Shown here: positions 23,026-35,169 of the stretch, piece by piece
Layout of the letters: each line of letters starts with the position of its first letter
Numbering within the stretch: position 1 is the first letter of the stretch
NCBI GenBank assembly: GCA_020055645.1
Contig: CM034546.1
Coordinates: 56,482,001 to 56,546,000, forward strand
Source: Tomocerus qinae
Taxonomy: Eukaryota > Arthropoda > Collembola > Entomobryomorpha > Tomoceridae
Reading direction: 5' to 3'
DNA: 64,000 bases
The notes under the pieces: generated by a model
What the model was told of the DNA's origin: nothing
The model's input: the letters and a program-made list of their open reading frames with translations, nothing else
The model's database searches: none
Program-made: the position numbers and the translations under genes

Positions 23026-25359
23026 ATGTTAAAAAATATTGTTCTGCACACTTTGTGTACAGCATTTGCATTTGGAATTGTTTTTGCTAATAAACAGGGT
23101 AAGAAATTGCTAGAAATTGAAGGACTTAACACCATATTAGACTACTTTTCTAAACGATGTACAGTTTCTGTGCTTTTCGATGCAAATTTAGACATTACCC
23201 CCAATTTAAATTCAGTAAAATTTCCAACCACTTTCTTTGAGCTGTTGGTCATAAAAAATCCTGCGGAGATGGGAATATATCACATTAGATGGGGAAAGTG
23301 GTTTTCGCCTTACGCCAGGATTCACATTCATTCCAAGTTAGAAAGTCGACCTTTCTTCAGACATTTTTTCTATTTTTGCATGATCATCCCTGATTACACT
23401 CAGCGAGCTAAAGTTTGTCAAGTCATTTACGGCTACGACGTTTTGGTTATTCCTGAAGAAAATATCCGTTTCTATGTGGAATCTTTTACCATCTTCCATC
23501 CTCTGGTCTTTTCAATTACAGATGTCCAGCAAAACTTCTCCAAAGGTGCACTTAAAACAGCACAATTATTTTGCCATACATGTTTTATAACCTGCCCTTC
23601 TCGCAATGACATTCCATTGCTCATTAATGCAACGTTTGAAATAATACCGAAGAAATTACTGCAAAATTTTACTCGATACATAGATGTTTATAGATTTAAA
23701 AAATTCCCAAAAACCGAAATCTGCTATAAATACTCTGGCTTAGAAAACTCACCGATGGAAGAATTAGCTCTGTCAGCTGAAATGCTAAATTTACTAAAAT
23801 GGAATTTCAATCAAACAATTTCACCATTTCAATGGCAAAGTAATAATGAAAAAATTAGTTTTGAAGTGGCAATGGTATCGTTATATTTGAGCGGTTTAAA
23901 TATCAATTTTGAAAAACTGCCACACCTGCTTTATGATTTGAATGCGCCTAGTCTAACTGTTGACGATCTTCATACTGATCACCCATTTCACGTTGTAACA
24001 GGCCAAGACTACTGGAATTTTGTGACATGTTCTGGAATAAAAACCGAGATAGAGTGGGAATTGTATTTAATACCTTTCGATATAATTTCGTGGATTTTAA
24101 TATTTTTCTCTATTGTTGCTATTTCTTTTACATTTTTTTGCCAAAAATATTTTACTTTCAAGAAATCAAATATCATGTTAAAATTGAGAGACAAAGCTTT
24201 TTCATTTGCAGTTACAATATTTAATTACACGGCTATCTTACTAGAACAAGGCGTATCTATCTGTATGGGAATGAGGAAAAGAGATTTGCTACTAACGTTT
24301 GGAATTTGGTCAGTATTAGCATTAGTTCTAAGCAACTCTTATAAATCTATTATTGTGAGTAAAATGTTTGCAGTACAGCCAATGGAAAGCAAATACAAAT
24401 ATTTTAAACAGCTCGAAAATTTTGTACTAATTACAAAGGGATTTGCATTTCATGATGATTTGAAGACCATTTTAAAAGTGGCTCAATTACCCAGAAGTAC
24501 ATTTGATTTTCAAGATCACCAAGGTGAATCACTTAGCTATTGTAATGATAATCGAGTACCTAATATGTCACTTATATTCGGTGTAAACAATAAAAGTATT
24601 AAATTTGAGCCATGCGTACAAAGATATCCAAATTCAAAGGAACGCGAGTTAAAAATTTTGGAAATAAATCAAAGATTTGAAGTATTCAATATTTATGGCA
24701 TTTCTGGATCCACAAGGCATGGTGGAAATATGCTCTGGTCTGATAACACGATGAACAGAAGTGAAATTTTGAGAATAATTCAAACCAACAAAGCGATGAA
24801 AACCAATTCTCAAATTGTCTTAAAACTACCTGAAAAATGGATGTTGGGGTACATTAAACATAGTACAACAGTGGATCCGTTGCCTCCCTTGACATTTTTG
24901 AAATTGACACAGCAAATGTTGGAAGGATGTAAGAAAAGAGCATTTGTCCATTACAATCACTGGCTACAAAGATTTCAAAAGTACTTGTTCAGGGGTGGTA
25001 ATTATGTAAAAGGTCGTGATAAGCTATTTGTAAGGCATAACATTTACAGAATTCCATATAGCTTTACTCAAAGCATTTTCTACTCCAGAATTCAAAATTT
25101 AATGAGCTCCGGAATTTTTGGCCTGTTTGAATCTTGGCAAGCATTCTTCGAAGAGAAAGAAATCAAAATAGCTCTCACCCAGATCAACACTTCAAATATA
25201 AAACAAATTTACGGAAGGGTAAAGAATCATATTCGGAATTCTAACATTGCTTCAGTGTTTTATATTTACATGATTTTTATCACCATTTGTGGTATATTTT
25301 TTATATTTGAGTACTTTTACTATTACTGTACGAGTAAGTTAGTATGCATATTAAACTAA
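23026..25359 (+). CDS. Ionotropic receptor-like protein, IR-C
   Basis: An intronless frame of 777 residues with a signal-peptide-like start (1-21, ending FGIVFA). Divergent ligand-binding part, TM1 about 353-372, pore-like block FNYTAILLEQGVSI about 398-412, TM2 about 421-445 (ending SNSYKSIIVSKMF), second lobe, and last TM about 745-768 preceded by the NSN motif also seen in IR-B1 and IR-B2. It is more distant from both the A and B pairs, so it represents a third lineage. The order fits an IR-type chemosensory channel. The small frame just downstream (25435) is not credible as a separate gene. Confidence 0.75.
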   Translation: MLKNIVLHTLCTAFAFGIVFANKQGKKLLEIEGLNTILDYFSKRCTVSVLFDANLDITPNLNSVKFPTTFFELLVIKNPAEMGIYHIRWGKWFSPYARIHIHSKLESRPFFRHFFYFCMIIPDYTQRAKVCQVIYGYDVLVIPEENIRFYVESFTIFHPLVFSITDVQQNFSKGALKTAQLFCHTCFITCPSRNDIPLLINATFEIIPKKLLQNFTRYIDVYRFKKFPKTEICYKYSGLENSPMEELALSAEMLNLLKWNFNQTISPFQWQSNNEKISFEVAMVSLYLSGLNINFEKLPHLLYDLNAPSLTVDDLHTDHPFHVVTGQDYWNFVTCSGIKTEIEWELYLIPFDIISWILIFFSIVAISFTFFCQKYFTFKKSNIMLKLRDKAFSFAVTIFNYTAILLEQGVSICMGMRKRDLLLTFGIWSVLALVLSNSYKSIIVSKMFAVQPMESKYKYFKQLENFVLITKGFAFHDDLKTILKVAQLPRSTFDFQDHQGESLSYCNDNRVPNMSLIFGVNNKSIKFEPCVQRYPNSKERELKILEINQRFEVFNIYGISGSTRHGGNMLWSDNTMNRSEILRIIQTNKAMKTNSQIVLKLPEKWMLGYIKHSTTVDPLPPLTFLKLTQQMLEGCKKRAFVHYNHWLQRFQKYLFRGGNYVKGRDKLFVRHNIYRIPYSFTQSIFYSRIQNLMSSGIFGLFESWQAFFEEKEIKIALTQINTSNIKQIYGRVKNHIRNSNIASVFYIYMIFITICGIFFIFEYFYYYCTSKLVCILN

Positions 25360-26261
25360 AAGCAATTTTCTTTGGGGACATTGAAAGATCCAACCTTCTT
25401 TGGACAATGAATATTGAGAATAAATGATTAAAGGATGAGCGATAAGGAATACAAAAGATGGTTGAATCTCGTAATAAAAATTATTTCACTACGCCAAGAA
25501 GGCTCTTTATGGATGTATCATAATAATGTTTTACGATATAAATTTATTCCTCATTCATATTTATGTTACATCACCTGTTGTATACCGATTTACATGAATG
25601 TAACTGCACTATTTTTATATAAAGCAGCAATCATCATTTAATATTAGAAACATAAATTTTAATTATTTGACTTTTGAGTGTTTTATTTATTTGTGCGCCA
25701 CTGTACAATGTTTAATGCATGCTCTCCAACTTCAACTATCTCCTAGTCCTTACAGTTGCACAACAACGCCCAGGCAACATTGTTGCTCTCGGTTGTAAAA
25801 CTGCAATATTCATGAAGTAAAACTTGAAATATGAGAAGTCGTATTATAGGAACACTTTAAATCCCGATTGCCACAGGCGGTGGTGAGGATGATTTGATTT
25901 TTGATGATTTAGTCTACATTTACAAATCAGATAACTTTCGGCATCTGTCTAACATCTTTCGGCATTTGTTTTAAATGATTTTCAGGAAATATAGTGGAAG
26001 CTTTCCATTTCCCCCATTTAGCATTAATCAACAACCACTTGCATATCGATTATAATTTTATCTATTTGTGATGTCCAGGAAAAAAATTCAAACTGTCCTT
26101 ATTCATTGATAAAATGATTGATCCTCTCGAATTAAATTACCAAAATAATTGATTTTTCGCATTAATTATCGCTGAAGTTTTGGTTAACCCTGTTGAATTG
26201 AATCGAGTTAATGTTAAGCATGCTATGTGTAATTGAGTTGTCTTCTGTTTTAGCTAAGAAT
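25360..26261. other. Intergenic, nothing recognised
   Basis: AT-rich sequence between IR-C and the first P450 5' flank. No gene or repeat boundary is supported. Confidence 0.4.
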
Positions 26262-27430
26262 AGCAAAGCTTGCAAAAAAAGAATCTTGAGAGGATTTGCA
26301 AATTGCAGACTCGCGAGCATACATTTGTAGAAGGTCGAAAATTAAAGTAGGCTGAAGCAATAATATTTATTTATATCGATACATATAGTATGGATATACG
26401 ATTACTGATTACTACTAAACATGATGGACATGCATAATGCACATGTACACCACGATGTGCATTAAATGATTGATATTATGACTGAACAGATTGAATATTG
26501 AAAAAACTAGTTCAGGTTCGCCGTACCAGAACTAACCTAAACAACCTGCAGAGTGCTTTCTCTGGTGCCAAGTCGAACTTCGGCTCAGTTTCGATTTCGG
26601 TTCGATTCCCTCAATTTTTTATCAACAACACATTCGAAGCAATCGATTTTCAAAATATAATTGAATGACATCAGTTAAAAAATTTTGAAGCTTATTAGCA
26701 GGTAGGGTTCTCATTCAAGGAAGTATTCAAAAATTTGGTCAAGGGGGCACAACAAATAATTGTTGACAAAAAGTTTAGCATTCGCGAATTTTTGGCCTTT
26801 TTAGGGATTTAGGGGGAGTACGACGCACCCACTACTGGATATGCCAGTCGTGTTAACTGCTCTCTGTTCATATTTAAAATATCAAGGTTTGCTAAAATAA
26901 TGAACCAAACCGTTTTTAGGTTTTGTTACTTTTTGTCAAATCTTTTTATTGCCAGTTTAGCTGGCTCATTTTTTTTGAATGTAAACGGCTCGGCTTGCTC
27001 AAGAAACTGGAACTAGCAAATGTGTATACTGCCCATACCCCAATTCAACATTTGTATTAAGTTTACTTAGATATACTATGTAACTAGTTATGATAACACT
27101 GTGCTACATAATATATGTTATATTATTTACGTATATTGTGATTATTATGGCCTTATCGGTCATTTATTGTATTACAGTCAAACATTTATTATTTATTTAC
27201 TCCATCAAACTAAACATTGTAGTGTAGTTTTGCATCGACTTCAAATTACAAGGTAATATAAGATTAGTGCCGGAAAAAAGAGCCAACATTTCAACACAAC
27301 GGAGTAGATAACTAGCTATTGGTTGAGAAATATTGACGGCAGTTTTAAATCGACAATCAGTATTAAAAGTGGTTATCAGAATTGGAGAATATATCTGCAA
27401 TCTATTTTAGTTTTAAAAAACAAACACAAA
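26262..27430 (+). repeat. P450 subgroup-1 5' flank, copy 1
   Basis: This flank begins with AGCAAAGCTTGCAAAAAA and recurs upstream of P450 copies 2 (from 34018) and 3 (from 39316). Shared blocks are CAAACTCGTGGGCATA, CTAGTTNAGGTTCGC, TGATGCCAAGTC and, close to the gene, a promoter-like block ACTAGCNATTGGTTGAGAAA (here about 27310-27331). It marks the 5' part of the duplicated unit. Confidence 0.7.
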
Positions 27431-30400
27431 ATGTTGGTTGAATTATCTACGTTTGTATTTTTTGTCACAATTATCTATTTTGTGTATTTACAAAGAAGAT
27501 CTAAATCATTTCCCCCTGGTAAGACTATTTTAAGACAAATATTAATAAACTGTAAAACTGGGAATGCTTAATAGAATTTTAAAAATTCATTTTGACTTCA
27601 AAGGCCCATTTAGTTGGCCCATTATAGGGAATTTCATTCATGTTGGTTTGGAGCCTCATAAAACAGTTTTGAAAATGAAGAAAAAATACGGGAATATCAT
27701 CGGTTTGCATCTGGGCCCGAAAAGGTACTATTATTTATTTTTCATTTTTTTGGTTGCCGTTTGCAGTTGAAATATTAGATTAAATCGTTTACATATTATT
27801 GACCATAGAGATCGATATTGATTATCAAAATGAACGTAAATTCAAAATCAATTAATATTGAATACCCAAAAGAAAAAACAGACTTATTTTGATAATTTTT
27901 AGATAGATTAATATTGTATCTCAATTTTATTAAGCGAAGTGAAACTGTTTATACCTTATCTGAAATGCTAACCTTGGCAGCAAAACCTTCCCATATCTAT
28001 TAAAAAACCGTTGGGAAGGTTTTGCTCCGCACAGTATATCTGATCGAGAACAATATGACCATAGATGATATAGTACATACGACTTATTTATGGCTCCATC
28101 CATTAATACCCACTAACTTATCGCCACCATTCATTGCGATTCAACCTCTGAATGAACGTTTGTTTTTTCATGCTAACAACGCAATACAGCTTTTTAATGT
28201 CTATTAAATATTAAATACCAATTTTTCACTTTGGAGAGGCAAATTGAGCGAGCAGTTTGTCAGCAAATAGACCTTGTCAAAAATTATATTAATGTCTCTC
28301 ACAACTTCAGCTAACGCGTTCGTCGAAAGTTATCGTTTTAATGAACGGACGAAAGAATGTATGGTTTCATAAGCTCGTCTCCTTAGCCAACCTAAAATTT
28401 AGCCAATGACCCATGACCATGACACAAATTTAAATTTCGACTGTGTCTCTAAACTCAATTCTGCATTAAGATACCATAATAATATAATAAATAGGCGTAT
28501 ACGCAGAAACGAAAGGATAAAGATTAGGAAAACGAACAATGAACAATCAACCAGGATCTCCGATGCTGTTCTTTGTATTTATAACGCTTCCACAGAGCAG
28601 AGGATTTGCCAATTTGACTTATCCAATGATAATTGGTTGCTCCTGAATATAAATGATGCTAGCATAATATGCAAAACTCAGATTTCAAATAAGTCAAGTT
28701 GTTACTAAGATCTATAGACTTTGGTTATAACGAACAGACTCCTATGGACATTCTTGTTACTTCGTCCTTAATAAATACACAAAACTTCATTTTTCAATAC
28801 AGGGCGGTGTTTATTAATGAATATGGACTCGCTAAAGAGGCATTTAATTTGCCTAATTTAAATGGTCGGCCCCATTTTGTCCATTTTCAAGCACAAGGAA
28901 GTGGGATGATCAGAGGTGACAGCAGTTTAAATTTTCATATTTTATAGCTGGATTTTGTAAATTATTTTGCCTGGTGTTAGTTAATCGCAGTTGAAAAATT
29001 AACTTGACATTTTGATAGAAATTTTATTTTCACGATTATTATGATTTGCTGAGATTTTCCCAGTTGGCAGAATATTAACGACTGATTTCATATATTTTGT
29101 TACATGCCACGTTATTTTAAAGTATAAATATTAATTGTTCAAATGGATGGAATTATTTAGGGATTATCGGAACATCTGGAAAAGACTGGGCAGAACAGCG
29201 TAAATTTGCTTTTTCTTACATTCAATCCGGACTTCGGAATGGAACTCCCATTGAAAACTTAATCCTAAATGAGACAAATGAATTGATCGACCATTTAAAA
29301 GAAAACTGTGGGCGGTCAATATCTACTGAGAGTGTTTTTAACATTCCGGTAATGAATTCTTTATGGAGTATCGTTACTGGGGAAAGATATTCAATGACGG
29401 ATGAAAAGTTTTTAAAAGTAACAGAATGTCTTAACAGGTAGATATCAAAGATCAAAAATAATTAATGTAGTTCTTATAAGTTCGTAGTTTTAGTTAAGGT
29501 CTACCTGTAACCGAATAAGCACACTTTAACTAAAATAGAAACAGCAATTTTTTAATTTAGAACGTAAAATATGCATACATAGGAATAGGTATCTTTTATT
29601 TTATTTTTGATATGATCAAACATTACATGTACAATAACTTAAATCAACTCAACATACGAAATATATTTAAGGATTTTTTCAGCTTCTGCCGCTCAAGGAA
29701 TATTCCTATACTTCCCCAAATGGTCCAAACTTTTCCCGAAGTTGTCTGGTTACACTTATGTCATGTCTAACGTATATTCTGTTCATGATTTTGTACAAGA
29801 AGTAATTAATCGCCACAAAGAAACTTATGAAGAAGGGATTCAAAGAGATTTCGTTGATTGCTATTTACACAAAATAAAAACTACAACAGACATTAATTCG
29901 TCTTTCTTTGGAAATGCTGGAGGTAATTTCTGAATCAAAGCCCTGCGTTAGCAAATTAAATATAATCCTTAATGATGGTTTATTATCCAATTGTATCTAG
30001 AGGAAAGTATGAGCCATATTCTTTTTGACATTCTATTTGCCGGATCGGATACGATAGCCCTCACTTTGAGATGGCTTGTTTATTTTATGGCATTCTATCC
30101 TGAAATACAAGAAAAACTAAGTAACATTATCGTGAAGCAAATAAAACGGGGAAAGTTGCCTGCATTAAAAGATCGACAGACGTAATTACCTTCCACAATG
30201 AATGTATAGTATTTGGCATAGTAAGGAATTTTGTAATCTCGGAATAACGTTCATTAAAAATACTGAAATTTTAGGTTGCCTTTTGTGGAAGCAGTGATAG
30301 TCGAAGTTCTACGATACTCATCCATAGCACCTATCGGAGCTTTTCATGTTGCTACAGAAGATATCAAATTTCACGGATACATAATCCCAAAAGGGACAAT

Positions 30401-30722
30401 GGTGGCTGCAAATCACTACGGAATAGCTCACGACCCGGATGTTTGGGGAGATCCGGAAATATTTAGACCTGAACGATTTTTGAATGAAGATGAAACAGAA
30501 ATGCTTAGCCATGTACCAATAATTCCCTTCTCAGTTGGGCGGAGAGTTTGCCCTGGAGAATCTTTAGCCAGAGAACAATGGTTTCTGTTCACAGTAAGAC
30601 TGTTTCAGTCTTTTAAAGTAGAATTTGATCCAAATGAGCCATTTCCACTACTTAGGGATAATAAAGGTTTGACGCTATCACCAATCCCTCATAAAGTAGT
30701 ATTTTCTAAGAAATTTAACTAA
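27431..30722 (+). CDS. Cytochrome P450, CYP2 clan, copy 1
   Basis: Seven exons: 27431-27518, 27604-27724, 28803-28915, 29161-29437, 29672-29922, 30001-30181, 30275-30722, giving 492 residues. N-terminal membrane anchor (about 1-20), basic QRR, then the PPGP hinge at 28-31. C-helix WxxxR at 117-121 (WAEQR). I-helix AGSDT at 297-301 with the acid-Thr pair. ExxR at 354-357 (EVLR). FRPERF at 407-412. Heme loop FSVGRRVCPG with the Cys ligand at 436. A microsomal monooxygenase working with P450 reductase is expected. The substrate is unknown. Intron 2 is 1,078 bp against 71 bp in copy 2 and contains a short frame that is not convincing. The exon 5 acceptor is TTTAAG, 12 bases before a tempting CAG that would break the frame. 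Confidence 0.93.
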
Positions 30723-31853
30723 AATAATCTCATCGATCATCGACTATGAAATAGAAATATAGGTTGTATTTTGCTTTCTAGTAAAATACCAGTGTTTTCA
30801 TCAAAATTATATAATATTATAATTAGATAGTAATTATTCTACTTGCAATTAATTAGATCAGTCATATAGCTATTTAAGCAATATTTTATGCTTAAGCTGA
30901 TATAATCATGCAGAGCTCTTTATTCAAATCTAATTGATCCATGTAACCATCTATAATATGATTTAGTTGTATAAACTGTTTTAAAGTAAAAAAGCACTAA
31001 CGGTATTGAATTATTACACCTAAAGAAAACTCAATGCCGCAACCATTTTTGGAATATTTTCTTCTCAACCTAGAAATGTTAAACCTAGTTGGGGGTAATG
31101 TAAGTAAATTAATAATTAAATATTATTATCTGTGTTCTTATTCTGAAATTAGTTGGTTTCTCACAATTGGTGAGCGACCACTAGTTCTTATTTTAGCAAG
31201 CAGAGTGAGTAAAACTAAGATGTATACAAGCCTGATTTAAGTGATTTATACGGGCCGTTCCCAACCCAGCATAATTATAGGTTCGCCAAGGTAAACGTTA
31301 ACCCAACTCTGGGTGAAAAATTTTGCGAGTCAGTGACATTGACATTTAAACAATTGTGAGAAGCTTTCCTTTATAAATGTAATTGTAACTAATGGCGTAA
31401 CTTGAAATGATTAAAATGTATGAGCGTAAATTTATATCCTCTCTAGCTAGAATGCGAAGTATAAAACTGAGTGTGCAATTCAAGGTGCAGTTAATGCATT
31501 TAAAATGGGGTTATAAGGATTCACTAGTTGTTACACCAAAATAAACATCAATTTGACAAAAAGCTTTCATTTTTACAAATTACTTGTATTTCAAATATGT
31601 ACACAAGAGCTATTAAAAATATTTGTGTGTTGTTTGGGAGGGGGTTAAATATCTTCACTTTACTCTGCTAATGGTGTTTTACATTTTTAGTTTTACATTG
31701 TCCGTGCCAGAACCTTTTGAATAATATCAAGATTTCGACAACCTATGGATAAGAAGTTTGGAGTGGTTTATATCTTATTTTAAATCATTATTTGCCATTG
31801 AAAATACTTCACTCACATTTCAGTAAAGCTGAACAACTTTCAATTTGGGTAGA

Positions 31854-33411
31854 ATGTGCAATCGGGGTATCTCTGTAATAATTTTCATAGGTTGGGCATT
31901 TGGATGTTTCCCATCATCAAGCCCAATAATAAATTCTAAAAATTTCCGGTTATTTTGGTTTCATCCCATTGCAGTCTTGTCAATTTTTATGTTAATTTTT
32001 AACCCTACGGCAATACTAGACTTTATATTGGCCAACAAAACATTGTTGTCAGCTTCTAATGGCGATAAATTGTCTGAATACATAATATTTTACAGCACCA
32101 CACTGTCGGTGTATGTAGGCGATTTTGTTATTCGACTTTGGTGTTTAAATACTTGTAAAAAGGGGATCGAATTAGTTTCCTCTGTAAATTATCTGTCTAG
32201 GTATTACAATCACAATGAGAAAACAAAACTAAAATTATTGGAAAAGGTACGAGTCAAAGGAAATATTTTACGTGTCGTCCACTTCATAATTTTGGGACTC
32301 TATCTATCGTGCAATATCGTTCGCATTTCATATTATTATGTAATTGGGTCCCAATTTACCTCAGGTGTAAAATCTATAATACTGCCAGAGAATGAAACTT
32401 TAATATTTATTGCTTTGTTTTTAAATGATTTATTTGCAACGATATCTACTAATTTCTCTGCTTATTTTACTGTTGCATTGGGATTTTATTTAATTGAAGT
32501 ATATGAACATTTCTGTGATGACGTTGAGAGTTATCTTTTGTATGAAGTCAACATGAAAAATTCGATTTTTGTTATCGCCGAGGGCAAAGGTATGAATCAT
32601 TTGCCTCCAAGTCCGGTAATATACAAGAAGAAAGATCAATCCAATGTATCTTTACACCTACAATGTACTAACTCAATCTTGAGCAGATTTTCACAATTGA
32701 AGAAATGCTTTCAACTGTTCTCAGAAGTGGTTGGGGTTTATATTGTGGTTATTCTGTCTATTGTAACGGTATCTATCATTGAACACATAATTGACCTGGC
32801 TCAAAATAAGAATAGAGAACCTGGGATATTCTATAACTGCGCACCTGCAGTTTTACTCTTTGGCAACTGCTCAATCATTTGGCTGATATCTCATTTGGGT
32901 GACAGTGTGAAGACTAAGGTTACTTTTCTGTATTAAAAAGTGAATATGTACTTATAATAAGTACAAACATAATAATTTTTCTTTTTTGTACAGATAAAAC
33001 TGCGAGGTGATCGCCTGGAAGATTTGCTAATTCAGAGACGATTGAGAAATAGTTCAGGAGGTTCAACCAGTTCTACATTTACTGATGATGTAAAATAATA
33101 GTTTTATGGTCATTTTATGTTGTCTTTTTATTTCTTTTCAAAGTTGTCTTAATTGTTGTTTAGCTTCATGATATTGCTTCGTGGATTCTCAGTTGGAAAT
33201 TCAACTTGACGGGGCAAGGTCTTTTTAATGTGGACTATCAGCTTATACCAGCAGTAATTAACTTTTATTAACTGGAATTTTTGTAAATAATAATATTATG
33301 ATCAATCTGAGTGAAATGAAGTCTTGATTTGTTTCTTTGCAGATCTGCGCTACGATAATGACCTACGTCATATTTATGTTTCAATTAGAATCATCAGGTG
33401 CAACTGTATAG
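31854..33411 (+). CDS. Gustatory receptor (7tm_7 family), four exons
   Basis: Exons 31854-32918, 32994-33089, 33164-33253 and 33343-33411, all joined in phase 0, give 439 residues. The long first exon holds about six hydrophobic helices, ending in a CSIIWLISHLGDSV region typical of the segment before the last Gr exons. The short exons then encode an amphipathic IKLRGDRLEDLL stretch, a GLFNVDYQLIPA block, and the family hallmark TYVIFMFQ (TYxxxxxQ) in TM7 at 424-431. Phase-0 introns near the 3' end are characteristic of arthropod Grs. It is a seven-helix ligand-gated channel of taste neurons with inverted topology. Ligand unknown. It sits inside the P450 array on the same strand. Start chosen at the first ATG after an in-frame stop. 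Confidence 0.88.
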
Positions 33412-34017
33412 CTGTATTAAGGACTAGAATCTCGAAATTCGAATAATTATTTAAAGTGTAATCTACTATATACATATTATATGCTGACTTGTCTTACAGT
33501 TGCATATTAATCATTGTTAGTAAGAAACAATAGCCAAGGTAGTGGCAATGTGAGACCACTCTTTTAGTATCCACATTTTTCTACTAAAGAAATTCCCCAA
33601 CTAAAGATCATTTCACTTTACTGATATTTTATGTAAATTTATTGCTTTATCATAAATGTGGTTATTACTGGTTATATACTGTTGGGTATTGTGTATAATA
33701 AATAGGTCTTAGGTAGGTAAATTTATTACGCTATTTAAGAAAAATGTCAGCAAGTATAAATATTATAGTTTCGACTTTGTCTGGAAAGCCGCGTGTGATA
33801 AGTATTGTAAATGATTTATTCATTTATGTTTTACGTTTTCATGCAGTTTTCATACATAAATTGCAATGGGTACTAAAACTGAGTATCATATGAAAAGAGA
33901 TAATAATGTCCGTCATTTTTTCGTAACAGGATTAAGCATGTTATTTTTGTGTGTTTGAATGATTGAAGGGACTTTCATGATAAAAATGTGTTGTTTACTG
34001 CTTTACTAAAATAAAAG
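33412..34017. other. Intergenic, nothing recognised
   Basis: AT-rich sequence between the gustatory receptor and the second copy of the P450 5' flank. No feature is supported. Confidence 0.4.
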
Positions 34018-35169
34018 AGCAAAGCTTGCAAAAAAGAACCTTGAAAGATTGTGTAAATGGCAAACTCGTGGGCATACAGTTACATGCTGTTGCAGCACGT
34101 TGAAGTATAGTAGGTAGAAATTATAATAAGTATCTATTTATATTGATATACCTGATATAATAGTATACAAAATTTATATATATTAATTTGTTTATAGATG
34201 CATAAATAATATACTGATTACGACTGAAAATGATGAACATGCATAATTCACATGCACTCTGTTGGGTATGATTAAGCATTAAACCTACTAGTTGAGGTTC
34301 GCAGGTCTCAAGTGGCTCGCTCTGATGCCAAGTCAAAATCGAATTCAACCTCTCGATTCCCTCGGATTTTAATGAATAATCTTTCAATTTTCAAAAAATC
34401 AAGTATACGATTCGGTCAAATTTTTTCAAGGGTTGGGTCGATCTCGCTGAATACGGCCACAGCGATAAAGAAAGAACCAGGACATAAACAACCCTTCGAA
34501 ATCGAAAACATTTTTTGTCTCAAAACGCAAAAATTTGCTAAAATTTTGCTTAAGTGTCTTTTTATGGGTCGCATTAACTGTTCTATGTTTATTTTTAGTA
34601 CAAAATTATATGCATTGTCGTAGGTTAAAGTACCAAACCATACGCTGTGTCATTACGTCTTGTCAAGTTCCCCGTGTAGTGTTTCGGCCTCTGCTTGCTC
34701 ATGCAACATTTTTGAATCTCATTGGCTCGGTTTGACTTGTTTAACTAGCAAATGTAAATACTGCCGTCTCCATTCTAACATTTGTTTATGTTTATTTCAA
34801 TGAAATAAATGTGTGTAGATAAGTTACTTACCATCACAATCACAGTAAACAACGAAATAAATACTACTTTACTATTTTGATCAAATTTTAGAAAACGCTC
34901 TTCATATTATCTAGCCTAATCAACTAAATATCTTAAAATATGTTGGTCTGACTTCGCCATTTACAGATTCCGTGGTACTACAGTGATTACGTGATTTGTG
35001 ACGGCACATTTCAAAACAACTGAGTGTAAATAACTAGCAACTGGTTGAGAAACTTTTAAACAGCTTTTAAATCAACAGAATTGAATATTACCAGAAATTT
35101 GTAGCTGCTTGATTGTAGAAATTGCTGAAAATAAGTCTGAAATCTATTTTTATTTTAAAAGTGAACAAA
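34018..35169 (+). repeat. P450 subgroup-1 5' flank, copy 2
   Basis: Second copy of the flank at 26262, without the two MITEs that interrupt the third copy, so it serves as their empty-site reference. The promoter-like block ACTAGCAACTGGTTGAGAAA lies about 35033-35052. Confidence 0.7.

Noticed and set aside
28406..28708. 100-residue open frame in intron 2 of P450 copy 1
   Set aside because: No recognisable motif. It lies in an intron-sized expansion absent from the paralogues, and is more likely inserted debris than a nested gene.
29683..29922. Exon 5 of P450 copy 1 starting after CAG at 29682
   Set aside because: It gives a frameshift against exon 4. The upstream AAG acceptor at 29671 restores the frame and is conserved in all copies.
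32919..32936. Gustatory receptor ending at the first-exon stop
   Set aside because: This would omit TM7 and the TYxxxxxQ motif, which are encoded by three short downstream exons in matching phase.
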